64,000 bases of DNA from NVTR01 sp965237505 (lineage in GTDB: Bacteria; Pseudomonadota; Alphaproteobacteria; Rhodobacterales; Rhodobacteraceae), in the NCBI GenBank assembly GCA_965237505.1, contig CBDEFR010000009.1:248001-312000 (forward strand), written 5' to 3'. The position numbers and the translations under genes are program-made. Below are positions 47,531 to 56,667 of the stretch, piece after piece (position 1 is the first letter of the stretch; every line of letters starts with the position of its first letter). The notes beneath the pieces were generated by a model that made no database searches, was not told the DNA's origin, and saw only the letters and a program-made list of their open reading frames with translations.

Positions 47531-48706
47531 ATGACTAGGACAGGCATTTTACAGGACCTACGACGAATGAAGTTTTCAGATTATTATGAGCGAACGAAAT
47601 CGCGGCAGCTGACACAGGCTGACGCGGCGGGTCTTCTTGGCATGTCGGAGCGCAGCTTTCGACGCTACAGTACGCGTTATGAAGCTGATGGGGCGGACGG
47701 GCTCTTTGATCGCCGCCTTTCCAAAGCGGCGCATAACCGTGTGCCAGTGGACACGATAAAAGATGTTCTGAGTCTTTTTGACACCCGATACTGGGATTTC
47801 ACGCCCAGGCATTTCCACGAGAAGCTGGTTGAGGCCCATGATTTCAAACACAGCTATAACTGGGTCCGCCTGACACTCCAGGCGCGGGGACGAATAACCA
47901 AAGCTGCAAACCGGGGCAAACACCGCCGCAAGCGTGAGCGTCGCGCTCTTCCCGGGATGATGTTGCATCAGGATGGGTCAAGCCACGACTGGGTTGCGGG
48001 CCGGTGGTGGGACCTGATCGTGACCATGGATGATGCGAGCAGTGAGGTCTACTCCGCGTTCTTCGTGGATGAGGAAGGGACAATGAGCAGCTTCACCGGC
48101 ATAGGGGACGTGATTGGATCCAAAGGGCTTTTCTGCTCGCTTTATGCCGACAGGGGTAGTCACTACTGGCATACGCCCGAGGCTGGCGGCAAGGTCGACA
48201 AGTCAAACCCGACCCAGGTGGGCCGCGCATTGGCCCACCTGGGCATAGAGTTGATCCCAGCCTATTCCCCCGAAGCGCGCGGACGGTCTGAACGCATGTT
48301 CGGAACACTGCAGAACCGGTTGCCGCAGGAACTGAGATTGAACGGGATCACAACGATGCAGGAAGCCAATCGCTTCCTGCGGGATGTCTTCTTGCCCGCC
48401 CACAACAGGCGCTTTGCAGTGACCCCCTCTGCACACGGGGAAGCCTTTGTTCCATTCGCAGGGGAACTGCACGACATTTTGTGTGTGCATGAAGAGCGTG
48501 TCGTGGGCAGGGATAATACGGTTCGTTATAAAAACCGTTGCCTGCAAATCCCCGATGACAGGCATCGCCATCACTACGTCAAGTCGCGCGTATGGGTGCA
48601 TGAATATCCAGACGGCCGGATTGCCCTGTTTCACGGCCCCCGCAAACTGGCGCTCTACGACGGCGAAGGCCGAGAAATCAGTTCAGAAGAAAAACAGGCT
48701 GCGTGA
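47531..48706 (+). CDS. Integrase-core transposase (ISNCY family)
   Basis: 391 residues from ATG 47531 (AAAGGGAG upstream). HTH: LTQADAAGLLGMSERSFRRYSTRYEADGADGLFDRRL. Integrase core: MLHQDGSSHDW, IVTMDDASSEVYSAFFVDEEGT, LYADRGSHYWHTPEAGG, YSPEARGRSERMFGTLQNRLPQEL. The group is annotated as ISNCY and related to IS481. The frame is intact. A 12-bp perfect-stem hairpin follows its stop. Confidence 0.92.
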   Translation: MTRTGILQDLRRMKFSDYYERTKSRQLTQADAAGLLGMSERSFRRYSTRYEADGADGLFDRRLSKAAHNRVPVDTIKDVLSLFDTRYWDFTPRHFHEKLVEAHDFKHSYNWVRLTLQARGRITKAANRGKHRRKRERRALPGMMLHQDGSSHDWVAGRWWDLIVTMDDASSEVYSAFFVDEEGTMSSFTGIGDVIGSKGLFCSLYADRGSHYWHTPEAGGKVDKSNPTQVGRALAHLGIELIPAYSPEARGRSERMFGTLQNRLPQELRLNGITTMQEANRFLRDVFLPAHNRRFAVTPSAHGEAFVPFAGELHDILCVHEERVVGRDNTVRYKNRCLQIPDDRHRHHYVKSRVWVHEYPDGRIALFHGPRKLALYDGEGREISSEEKQAA

Positions 48707-48726
48707 ACCGCTTTGACCAGCCTAAC

Positions 48727-48775
48727 CTTACTCTGTGGCAGCGCTCGCCTTCGGCTCGCACAGCCACAGAGTAAG
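48727..48775 (+). terminator. Long hairpin after the ISNCY transposase
   Basis: CTTACTCTGTGG (48727-48738) pairs exactly with 48764-48775, with further GCTCGCC/GGCTCGC-type pairing inside around a TTCG loop. It lies about 20 bases after the stop and lacks a clear T-run. It is probably a transcription terminator or insulator of the element. Confidence 0.7.
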
Positions 48776-48853
48776 GAAGACAGAAGCGGACAATTGCCAT
48801 GGTACATAAACCGGACAAATCGAAATGTTCTCGACAGGGGCGCTCGTCTATCT

Positions 48854-49111
48854 AATAACCCCGATTGAAAGACGGAACGTTTTATGTTTGATGTCAAATG
48901 CGAAAGGAGAAAACTATTGACCAAACTTTTGAATGTCCCGGAAAACCCCTGAGTGGATAACCACAAGTCACCGGGCATCGGACAGGCGGTGCAATTGACT
49001 TTTTACGATGTGGCGATACGTCTGGCGCGGCAGAAAGCGCTACGGTGCAAGCCCGTAGGATCGCGGGCAGTCCCTGCTCGCACCCGCGATTCTTAACTAT
49101 TTGCTATATCA
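48854..49111. other. Noncoding remainder of the IS1595 cargo region
   Basis: 258 bp without a recognisable gene. It contains two adjacent hairpins: CTACGG/CCGTAG (49040-49058) and ATCGCGGG/CCCGCGAT (49060-49090). A TTG-started frame of 12 codons at 48917 has AAAGGAG upstream but is too short to call. Confidence 0.5.
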
Positions 49112-49114
49112 CAT

Positions 49115-50327
49115 GGAGACCTCAGCATAAGGCCTCTTTTCCAGCTTGATATTACGGAGTTCGGGATGGATTTCCAGTAAAATCGGATATTTGCGACTTT
49201 GAGGGTTGGATATGGTCAATTTGACGTAGTTTTATGTCCCATTTCCAGGTTTTGGCCGCACTTATCCAGCGCAACTCTGGTCGGGCAATCCGTAGAGTGT
49301 CAAGAATTTGGCCCCTTTGCGAACGTTATGAGCGATGGCTGCAATACCGTAGGCAGTCATATTCCTGGCCAACCCCATAAATCGTGTTCGGGCTAAGCCA
49401 TAACGGCTTTTGTAAGTGGCAAAGGGCCGCTCGCCACCAGCACGAATAACAGCAATCTCATCATTGCGATTACGGTCATCATCCGACAGAGGTTTGTTAC
49501 GGTAACCTTTGCGTTGCACCTGATCTGCAATGCCAAAACGTTTCAGTTTGTCACGCGTCTCCCGGGAACTGTAAGCCGCATCCGCGTAAAAGGCACTCTC
49601 ATCGCCCAATAAAAGCGTATCGCGTTCGACGCTGTCATGCACATTACCCGCAGTGACTGTCTGGCGTTGAATGAAGCCGTCCTCATCCACACCCGTATGA
49701 ACCGAGTATCCATAGGTGGATTTTAGATTGCCACGGCTGTCTTTCCTGACATGCCAGCCCGCGTCCTTATCGCGCTTTGGCTGACCATCTTTACCTTTGC
49801 CCGAGCCAGATTGTGCAGCCTCAACGGGGGTGGCATCAATGATGTTGATACGCCCTTCCGTCAGAATAATGTTCTTGGCTTCAAGCTGGCGGTTGATCTC
49901 CCCCAAGAGACGCTCCCACAGATCATGTTCAACCAGTTGATTGCGGAACCGCCCCAGCGTTGACGCCTCCGGGACATCGCCGCCCAGTTCAAGGTGGCAA
50001 AATTTACGAAACAGCAGATCACGATAAAGGCATTGCGACAGCTCAACATCCGATAATCGATACCACACCCCCAACAGCAAACCGCGAAACAAGGTCAAAA
50101 GTGGATAGCTTGGACGGCCTGTTTTTGAGGCATAAATCGACGACAAAATTGGTTCGACCTTCGACCAATCCAGAACCGCTTCTGTGGCGTCAAGTGCATG
50201 AAGGGCGGGATGATCAAGCTCAGTGCTGGAAACGAAAAGTTCGGGTTGGGTGATGAATGGTTTTTGCATAACCGAAACTAACAAATATTCTTGCCTTTGG
50301 GAATCCTCAAGTTATGCTGAGGTCTCA
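49115..50327 (-). mobile_element. IS5-family element (IS5 group)
   Basis: 1213 bp, termini GAGACCTCAGCATAA and the inverse, flanked by CAT(G) on both sides. It carries one transposase gene, intact, and is inserted just inside the right end of the IS1595-type element. Confidence 0.9.
49262..50269 (-). CDS. IS5-family transposase (IS5 group)
   Basis: 335 residues from ATG 50269 (MQKPFITQPELFVSSTELDHPAL). DUF772-type N-terminus (YPLLTLFRGLLLGVWYRLSDVELSQCLYRDLLFRKFC), then the DDE domain: INIIDATPVEAAQS, FYADAAYSSRETRDKLKR, and the Glu in GGERPFATYKSRYGLARTRF. The frame is intact; an upstream in-frame start at 50284 is less likely. Confidence 0.94.
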   Translation of the reverse strand: MQKPFITQPELFVSSTELDHPALHALDATEAVLDWSKVEPILSSIYASKTGRPSYPLLTLFRGLLLGVWYRLSDVELSQCLYRDLLFRKFCHLELGGDVPEASTLGRFRNQLVEHDLWERLLGEINRQLEAKNIILTEGRINIIDATPVEAAQSGSGKGKDGQPKRDKDAGWHVRKDSRGNLKSTYGYSVHTGVDEDGFIQRQTVTAGNVHDSVERDTLLLGDESAFYADAAYSSRETRDKLKRFGIADQVQRKGYRNKPLSDDDRNRNDEIAVIRAGGERPFATYKSRYGLARTRFMGLARNMTAYGIAAIAHNVRKGAKFLTLYGLPDQSCAG

Positions 50328-50385
50328 CATGGATAATTCTATTCATGTCGCAGTGTGAATTACTTGTTGCAAGGGGATACACCCC

Positions 50386-50603
50386 TAAAAGATTGATGGT
50401 GCGTAGGCCTCATAGGCGTACCACCATTCAAACAGTCGCCACGGCGGATAGATCGAATAATCGGCGAATGTGATCCAGGCCGGTCCAAAACCCGGCTGAT
50501 ACCCCAACTGCCCCGCCGCCCATTGCGTCGCGCCCCACACCGCGCCGATAACGATGGCGAAGGTAAGAACGATCTGGCCGTAAAGGAGTTTGGTGGGCGT
50601 CAT
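50386..50603 (-). pseudogene. TraG/VirD4-type conjugal coupling protein, N-terminal fragment
   Basis: The first 70 codons read MTPTKLLYGQIVLTFAIVIGAVWGATQWAAGQLGYQPGFGPAWITFADYSIYPPWRLFEWWYAYEAYAP, the two-helix membrane N-terminus typical of TraG/VirD4 coupling proteins (about 600-660 residues when whole). The IS1595 end replaces everything after YAP. The ATPase domain is absent. This is a relic of a conjugative plasmid or integrative element. Confidence 0.72.
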
Positions 50604-51885
50604 GGAACTGCTGTCGGTTGAGGGGTATGATCCCGCTTAAAATCGACACCAGATCGCGACGAATACTGAATTTATTCAATACTTGGACTTCCAACATGAT
50701 CCATGAGATCAATTGTCAGGAAGCATGATCCAACAAGATGAAACTTTATCCAGAAACCTTACCACCCTTCAATTTAGCGAATTAAGCTTGCCATCTGTCC
50801 ACATGCTGTGATTCAAGGAGTCTCCTGTTATAGGATTGGAGATGTTGTATGGTTGTTTCATTGGGTTTTTCTGGGGTAAACGAAGCTATCAAGGCTGATT
50901 TTATAGAGCGGCTTCCAAAGTTTCATAAATCCCGCTGCGAAGGCCTTACACTGCTTTCGAGCATCGTTCTTGATGTGCGAAGTGCGAATTTGATGGAATT
51001 ATCGGCGGCTTTACCGCGTCACATCGGCACAAAAGATCATCGGTACCAGTATGGTTCCCGTGTTTTGAGCAATTCCCACATTGATTGCGCGGAAATCATG
51101 CAGGCCTATGCTGGAGATGTATTCACCCGTTTGGCCTCCAACGGAGAGACCATCGTTTTGATGATGGATCAAAGCCATATCAATGACGGACATGAAGTCT
51201 TGATGCTGTCAGTGCGCATGCGTGATCGCGCCTTGCCTGTGGCTTGGCGCGTGCGCAAGACAAAGGCAATATTGGGTTTTCTCTCCAAAAAGAGTTACTG
51301 GACAGCATTCAGGATTGGATGCCTGAAGGGGCTGATGTCATGTTAACGGGTGATCGATTTTATGGCACAGAAAGGTTAATCCATTGGTGTCAGGACGCTG
51401 GTTGGGGATATCGTATTCGCCTGAAGGGCAACCTGACTTTGCAGCACCAAGGTGGCGAGCTGTCTTGCATTGAAATCAGGGAGCTGATGCCGCAAGGGCT
51501 TATAAACGCGGAACTTTATGGATCAGGTGTGTTTACGAATATCGGAGTATTGCACGACGATGGTCACCCTGAGCCCTGGATCATCGCTATGAATGCAAAG
51601 CCTTCACAATACACGGTTCTCGATTATGGAATGCGATGGGGTATTGAAGCTATGTTCTCGGACTTCAAGACCCGTGGATTTGGCATCGCGCAAAGCCAAA
51701 TCAAAAAGTGCGTATTCCGGGGTCATCCGGCCGGTGATTCCGATAACATCCGGCCACCCATTCCGATTTGATCCGGCCGGGGATTCCGGGCTATCCGGCC
51801 ACCCCAAATTCACCTGAGCGATTGCTGCTGCGAGGCGATCTGAAACGGGTCTATCCTCCTGCTCTTTTGAGCGGGAGTAGACCAG

Positions 51886-53415
51886 ATGAAGAGATTGCCG
51901 ATGCGGAAGATACGGGAGGCCCTGCGGCTTCGTGCGGATGGATTTTCAGGGCGTCAGGTGGCGCAGAGCCTGTCTCTGGGGCGTGCGACGATATCGGACT
52001 ATTTCCGGCGTGCTGAGATTGTCAGTCTTGGCTGGCCGCTACCCAACGATCTTTCCGACGGCGACCTGGAGCGGCTGTTGTTTCCACGCTCGGCCGGAGA
52101 TGTGCAGGGCAGTTATCCGCAGCCGGATTGGGCTCTTGTCCACCGTGAGCTTCGCCGGAAAGGGGTGACGCTGGCTTTGCTCTGGGAGGAGTATCGGGCC
52201 GTCCACCCCGACGGCTACGGCTACAGTCGGTTTTGTGAACTTTACACCCGTTGGGAGGGCCGTCTGTCGCCGGTCATGCGCCAGCGCCACCCTGCCGGGG
52301 AGCGGCTATTCGTGGATTATGCCGGGATGACGATCGATGTCGTCTGCCCCGAGACCGGCGAGGTCAGGTCCGCCCAGTTGTTCGTCGCGGCGCTTGGCGC
52401 CTCCAATTACACCTATGTCGAGGCGACCTGGTCGCAGAAGTTGTCCGACTGGATATCCTCGCACGCCCGGGCGTTCACCTTCTTCGGTGGCGTGCCGGCG
52501 CAGGTGGTCTCGGACAATCTCAAGGCTGGCGTCACCAAGGCCTGCTTCTACGATCCAGCGATCAACCGAACCTATGCCGACATGGCGGCGCATTACGATA
52601 CCGCCGTCGTGCCGGCGCGGCCACGCAAGCCCAGGGACAAGGCAAAGGTCGAGGCGGCCGAGCTGCTGGCGGAGCGCTGGATCGTGGCCCGGCTGCGGAA
52701 CCGGCGGTTCTTCGGGCTCGATGAGCTGAACGCTGCGATCCGCCCGCTTCTGGCTCAACTCAATGGCAAGGTCACCCGGCATCTGGGCGCCAGCCGCCGG
52801 GATTTGTTCGAGACGCTGGACAAGCCCGCGTTCAAGCCCTTGCCGGTGGAACCCTACGTCTACGCTGAATGGAAGCAGTGCCGGGCCGGGCTCGATTACC
52901 ACATCGATGTCGGACGCCACTATTACTCTGTGCCGTATCAGCTTCTGAAGCAGAAACTGTGGGTGCGGATCACGCCACGCACCGTAGAGGCATATTTTAA
53001 AGGCAAGCGTGTGGCCTCCCATGCCCGGACGTCCGGCAACCGCCAGCATTCCACCCACCGTGAACATATGCCGCCGAACCACCGGTTCCGCGCAGACTGG
53101 ACGCCCGAGCGCATCCGCCGCCAGGCCGCCCAAATCGGCTCCAACGCCGAGGCCTATGTCGAGGTGGTCATGCGCGAACGCAAACATCCAGAACAAGGAT
53201 ACAGAACCTGTCTGGGCGTGTTGCGGCTCGCCAAGACGTTTGGCCGGGGTCGCCTTGAAGCCGCTTGCGGTCGCGCCTTGGAGATCAACGCCCGATCTTA
53301 CTCATCCCTGCATTCCATTCTGAAGAATGGATTGGATCGCAAACCTCGTACCCGCGCCACGGACGAACCTGCGATCACCCACCCCAACATCCGTGGCGCC
53401 GAATACTTCCACTGA
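51886..53415 (+). CDS. istA: IS21-family IstA integrase (second type)
   Basis: 509 residues. N-terminal HTH (SGRQVAQSLSLGRATISDYFRRAEI), then the integrase core: LFVDYAGMTIDVV, VVSDNLKAGVTKACFYDP, RDKAKVEAAELLAERWIVARLRNRRFFGL. The C-terminal domain is complete. It starts at ATG 51886 and is followed ten bases later by istB. Confidence 0.95.
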   Translation: MKRLPMRKIREALRLRADGFSGRQVAQSLSLGRATISDYFRRAEIVSLGWPLPNDLSDGDLERLLFPRSAGDVQGSYPQPDWALVHRELRRKGVTLALLWEEYRAVHPDGYGYSRFCELYTRWEGRLSPVMRQRHPAGERLFVDYAGMTIDVVCPETGEVRSAQLFVAALGASNYTYVEATWSQKLSDWISSHARAFTFFGGVPAQVVSDNLKAGVTKACFYDPAINRTYADMAAHYDTAVVPARPRKPRDKAKVEAAELLAERWIVARLRNRRFFGLDELNAAIRPLLAQLNGKVTRHLGASRRDLFETLDKPAFKPLPVEPYVYAEWKQCRAGLDYHIDVGRHYYSVPYQLLKQKLWVRITPRTVEAYFKGKRVASHARTSGNRQHSTHREHMPPNHRFRADWTPERIRRQAAQIGSNAEAYVEVVMRERKHPEQGYRTCLGVLRLAKTFGRGRLEAACGRALEINARSYSSLHSILKNGLDRKPRTRATDEPAITHPNIRGAEYFH

Positions 53416-53425
53416 AGGAGAGACA

Positions 53426-54184
53426 ATGCTCAATCACCCAACTCTGGGTCAACTACAAACCCTAAAGCTTGACGGCATGGCCCAGGCTTTCGCTGAATTG
53501 GAAACACAGGACGGCACCGCCGATCTCAGCCACGCCGAATGGCTGGGTCTGCTCATTGATCGGGAGACCGCCAGCCGCGAGACCAAACGGTTTGAGAGCC
53601 GCATGCGCTCGGCCCGCCTGCGCCATGTTGGCGCCAGCCCCGAAGATGTCGACTACCGCGCCCGGCGCGGCCTCGACAAGGCGCTGTTCCAGGAGCTTCT
53701 GACAGGCAAATGGATTGCCGATAACCGTAACCTGATCCTCACCGGACCCTGCGGTGTGGGCAAAACATGGCTGGCCTGCGCGCTCGCGCAGGCTGCCTGC
53801 CGAACAGGCGTGACCGTGCTCTACAGACGCCTGCCAAGGCTCTTCGATGAACTGGAATTGGCCCACGGCGACGGCCGTTTCCCGCGCCTCTTTCGAAGCC
53901 TCACCAAGACGCAGTTGCTGATCCTCGACGATTGGGGCCCCGACCGCCTCACAGCCAGCCAGCGCCGCGATTTGATTGAAATCGTCGAGGACCGGTACGG
54001 TGCAGGCTCCACCCTCATCACCAGCCAGCTGCCGCTCTCAACCTGGCACGATGTCATCGGCGAACCCACCTTCGCCGACGCCATCCTCGACCGCATTGTG
54101 CACAACGCCTATCGACTGGAACTCAGCGGCCAGTCGCTGAGAAAGACCATGGCCAAAACCGGTGACGAAAACTGCCAAAGGTGA
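53426..54184 (+). CDS. istB: IS21-family IstB ATPase (second type)
   Basis: 252 residues from ATG 53426, preceded by AAGGAGAGAC. AAA+ ATPase with Walker A GPCGVGKTW, Walker B LLILDDWGPDRL and sensor ITSQLPLSTWHDVIGEPTFADAILDRIVHNAYRLEL. Partner of IstA. Intact. Confidence 0.95.
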   Translation: MLNHPTLGQLQTLKLDGMAQAFAELETQDGTADLSHAEWLGLLIDRETASRETKRFESRMRSARLRHVGASPEDVDYRARRGLDKALFQELLTGKWIADNRNLILTGPCGVGKTWLACALAQAACRTGVTVLYRRLPRLFDELELAHGDGRFPRLFRSLTKTQLLILDDWGPDRLTASQRRDLIEIVEDRYGAGSTLITSQLPLSTWHDVIGEPTFADAILDRIVHNAYRLELSGQSLRKTMAKTGDENCQR

Positions 54185-54672
54185 TATCGAAAAACTCACG
54201 CCTCAACGCAGCGCGCCACAGGTGGCCGGATACTCCGGTTTAGGTGGCCAGATGCTGTCGGAATGGGTGGCCGAATACCCCGGAATGCGCAAAAAAGCCA
54301 GACCGACTGGAAAGGCTTATCCTTGTCATGGCAATAGCCATGTACTGGGCGGTTTCAACGGGCGCAGCAGATGAACAAATAGTCGCCGAAAGCGGCGAAA
54401 AAGGGGATTCGCAAAACCCGAAGATCACTCTGCTCCCTCTTCAAACAGGGCCTGCGGTTCCTGCGCAGATGCTTCATAGGATATGAGAAAATCCCTAAAT
54501 TATGGCAAGTTTGGATTTTTTGAAGGGTGGTAAGTCCAGAAACGTTACAGGTTATTTTTATGATATTTATTTGATATAGTCTTGGATTACATTGGATCGG
54601 CGAGATTGCGGCAGCATTCATTGAGCAAAAACCGCGAATCGCTCCCCGAATCAGACCTTGGGAAACATCGCC

Positions 54673-54900
54673 ATGCGCTTGCTTGCTCTCTCATTCGTCG
54701 CCGCAGGAATTATCCTGACCCAAACGGCGCATGCTACCGATCCAGAGTCACTTGATGTACAGGGTATCGAACTCGGCATGTCACTGGATGACGCGCGCAC
54801 CGAACTTGTCGAGCGTGGTTACGAAAAAACGATTGGCAATGAACCGGCAGCCTTCGACGACATCGTTAAAAAAGCGCTCGATGAAATATCCGGTCCTGTC
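54673..54900 (+). pseudogene. Small secreted protein, interrupted by ISKra4
   Basis: 76 codons from ATG 54673 before the IS: a signal peptide (MRLLALSFVAAGIILTQTAHA), then DPESLDVQGIELGMSLDDARTELVERGYEK, a pattern seen in small periplasmic proteins with a SmpA/BamE-like half repeat. Removing the IS and one CTGTC duplication adds 18 more codons to a stop after 56553 (VMPVPRAHSAAFPRNSLHFL), so the pre-insertion gene was already short. Function unknown. Confidence 0.55.
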
Positions 54901-56553
54901 GGGTGTGGGTCTGGCATGGCAAACGTAAGCCATTGATTTGGCACGATTTGGCGGTCGATACGGACGGCCGAAAGCGGGCTTTCGTGACAATCCACCGTTC
55001 CAGGTCAGGATTCTGTCACGACGGCAGGTTCGGGCGGGGGGGAAGGTGGGAACGCTCCGCACCGCAAGATGCGGTAAGATGCCGTGCCGTGTGAAACCCA
55101 GCATCAGGAGCATCCCCATGCGAGCATCCCGATCCCCGACGCCCTCGTCCATCGATCTTTGCGGCTTGCCTCCCCGGGTTGGCGAGGCGGTCGCTCAGGT
55201 GGTTGCTTTCTGTCGCGAGCAGCTTCGATCGGAGCCATCTCCCGAGGCCTTCGAGGAGGGCGAGCGGCAGGTGCGCGAGACCATGAACACCCTCGGTTGC
55301 GAAGTCCTGGGCGCCTCCATCGAGAACCGGGACGGCGGTGCGTCCCGGATCGAGCGGAGTGGGCAGAATTGGTTCCGGGTGGCGGAAACACCGAAGACGA
55401 TCATGACCTCGCTCGGTCCGGTGACCTACCGGCGTGCGCGCTACCGCAACGGTGCGAGCAGGACATCGCTGGTGCCGGTCGACGACGGCCTGGATCTCGT
55501 CGACGACTACCTGACGCGGCCGACGGCTCAACTCGGGCTGATGATGATGGGCCACTGCACGGCGCGGGAAGCGGAGGAGTTTTTCGCGAAGATCGGCGGC
55601 ATGACGGTGTCTGTGAGCACCCTGCAGCGCCTGACCCGGACCATGCACGAGCGTTGGGAGAGCCTCGGCCCGGAGACACTGGACAGCATCCGTGGCGCCG
55701 AGGGCATACCGCACGACGCGGTCAGCGCATCTGTCTCGCTCGACGGCGTCATGGTGGCGCTGCGGGCCGGCGAGGACGGCCGTGCCGAGGCATGCTGGCG
55801 CGAGGCTGCCTGCGGCACGGTCTCCTTCCGCGACGTCGAAGGCAAGCGTCTGAAGACCCTCTATCTCGGCCGCATGCCCGAAAGCGGCAAGGTCACGCTG
55901 AAGGCGCAGCTCGCAAGCGAGGTCGCGCATATCAGGCGCGTGCGCCCCGAGATCGGCTTCGTCGCCATCGCCGACGCCGCCGCCGACAACTGGACCTTCC
56001 TGGCGAGCCTGTCGCCCGAAACCGAGGTGGTCGACTTCTGGCATGCCTGCGAACATCTCCGAACGGCGTCGGACCATGCGGTGACGGCCCACTGGTTCGA
56101 GAAGTACCGCGAGATCCTGCGTCACGACCCCCGTGGCGTCGCCAAGGTGATCCGGGCGCTGTGCCACCTTCGCGATACCGCAAAATCGGACCGGGCCGAG
56201 ATTGAACGCGACCTCGCCTTCTTCCGTAAGCACCGCCATCGCATGCGCTACAATGCCCTGAAGGAAGAGGGCTTCGCCATCGGCTCGGGCGTGGTCGAGG
56301 CGGCCAACAAAACCTTGGTGACGCAGCGCATGAAGCGCTCGGGTATGCGATGGCGGATCGTCGGCGGACAGGCTGTTCCGACCTTCCGAGCCATGATCAA
56401 ATCCGGCCGCTTCGACCGGGTATGGGCAGGACTGATGAGCGCCGCATCCACACCGGTCAACGACAACATCAGCCCCAGCGCTGCCTGGGCCATCGCTGCC
56501 TGACCTCAACGAACGAAGCCCCAACTAATCACTGCCATATGAGACTCGCACCC
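54901..56553 (+). mobile_element. ISKra4-family element
   Basis: 1653 bp with termini GGGTGTGGGTCTGGCATGGCA and the related inverse (GGGTGCGAGTCTCATATGGCA read from the right). CTGTC is on both sides (54896-54900 and 56554-56558). One transposase gene, intact. Confidence 0.88.
55118..56503 (+). CDS. ISKra4-family transposase
   Basis: 461 residues from ATG 55118 (CAGGAG eight bases upstream); earlier in-frame starts lie in the element's noncoding leader. Typical ISKra4 features: SLGPVTYRRARYRN, GHCTAREAEEFFAKIGGMTVSVSTLQRLT, VSLDGVMVALRAGEDGR, FVAIADAAADNWTFL, VVDFWHACEHL and the catalytic Glu in IGSGVVEAANKTLVTQRMKRSGMRW. The frame is complete. Confidence 0.93.
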   Translation: MRASRSPTPSSIDLCGLPPRVGEAVAQVVAFCREQLRSEPSPEAFEEGERQVRETMNTLGCEVLGASIENRDGGASRIERSGQNWFRVAETPKTIMTSLGPVTYRRARYRNGASRTSLVPVDDGLDLVDDYLTRPTAQLGLMMMGHCTAREAEEFFAKIGGMTVSVSTLQRLTRTMHERWESLGPETLDSIRGAEGIPHDAVSASVSLDGVMVALRAGEDGRAEACWREAACGTVSFRDVEGKRLKTLYLGRMPESGKVTLKAQLASEVAHIRRVRPEIGFVAIADAAADNWTFLASLSPETEVVDFWHACEHLRTASDHAVTAHWFEKYREILRHDPRGVAKVIRALCHLRDTAKSDRAEIERDLAFFRKHRHRMRYNALKEEGFAIGSGVVEAANKTLVTQRMKRSGMRWRIVGGQAVPTFRAMIKSGRFDRVWAGLMSAASTPVNDNISPSAAWAIAA

Positions 56554-56667
56554 CTGTCATGCCGGTGCCGCGCGCTCATTCTGCCGCGTTTCCCAGGAAC
56601 TCGCTTCATTTTCTATGAAATGATTTTGCAGCGTGGCCTGTTTATTTCTTAAAATCAATATCTTAAC

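Larger units (their letters stand above)
47452..48836 (+). mobile_element. ISNCY/IS481-like element with 17-bp target duplication
   Basis: 1385 bp. Termini TGTCG..AACA.... TGTCCGGTTTATGTACCATG at left and the inverse at right. The 17-bp GGGGCGCTCGTCTATCT is present on both sides (47435-47451 and 48837-48853). It sits just upstream of the winged-helix gene, probably in its promoter. Confidence 0.88.
43157..50385 (+). mobile_element. IS1595-family element with cargo, filled with later insertions
   Basis: The left end GGGGTGTATCCCCTTAAAAC (43157) is matched in inverse by ...AAGGGGATACACCCC ending at 50385; both continue into related CAAGTAAT sequence. Between them lie a broken ISXO2/IS1595-type transposase, a hairpin cluster, a coiled-coil/winged-helix gene, and four later insertions (IS4, ISAs1, ISNCY-like, IS5). 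Subtracting those leaves about 2.2 kb. The flanking octamers (TAAAATAA, TAAAAGAT) do not match, so the ends may come from recombination between copies. Confidence 0.75.
51709..54291 (+). mobile_element. IS21-family element, second type (complete)
   Basis: 2583 bp. Ends TGCGTATTCCGGGG and CCCCGGAATGCGCA, with several internal CCGGCC-type repeats near each end as in other IS21 members. The 6-bp duplication AAAAAG (51703-51708 and 54292-54297) is present. Both istA and istB are intact, so it may be active. Confidence 0.95.
50849..54479 (+). pseudogene. IS4-family transposase of copy D (frameshift plus IS21 insertion)
   Basis: Starts MVVSLGFSGVNEAIKADF. One A is missing from the run in CAAGACAAAGGC (about 51262) compared with copies A and C, shifting the frame at RKTKGNIGF. 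The sequence then continues in the shifted frame to SQIKK, where IS21 is inserted, and ends after it (PDRLERLILVMAIAMYW ... SCADAS). Confidence 0.93.
50758..54534 (+). mobile_element. IS4-family element, copy D (interrupted by IS21)
   Basis: Both termini are present (CTTACCACCC at 50758, GGGTGGTAAG to 54534) with a perfect 9-bp duplication TCCAGAAAC (50749-50757 and 54535-54543). IS21 (51709-54291) is inserted near its 3' end. Confidence 0.95.

Noticed and set aside
55016..56524. A 502-residue minus-strand reading frame
   Set aside because: It is antisense to the ISKra4 transposase, which has all family motifs.
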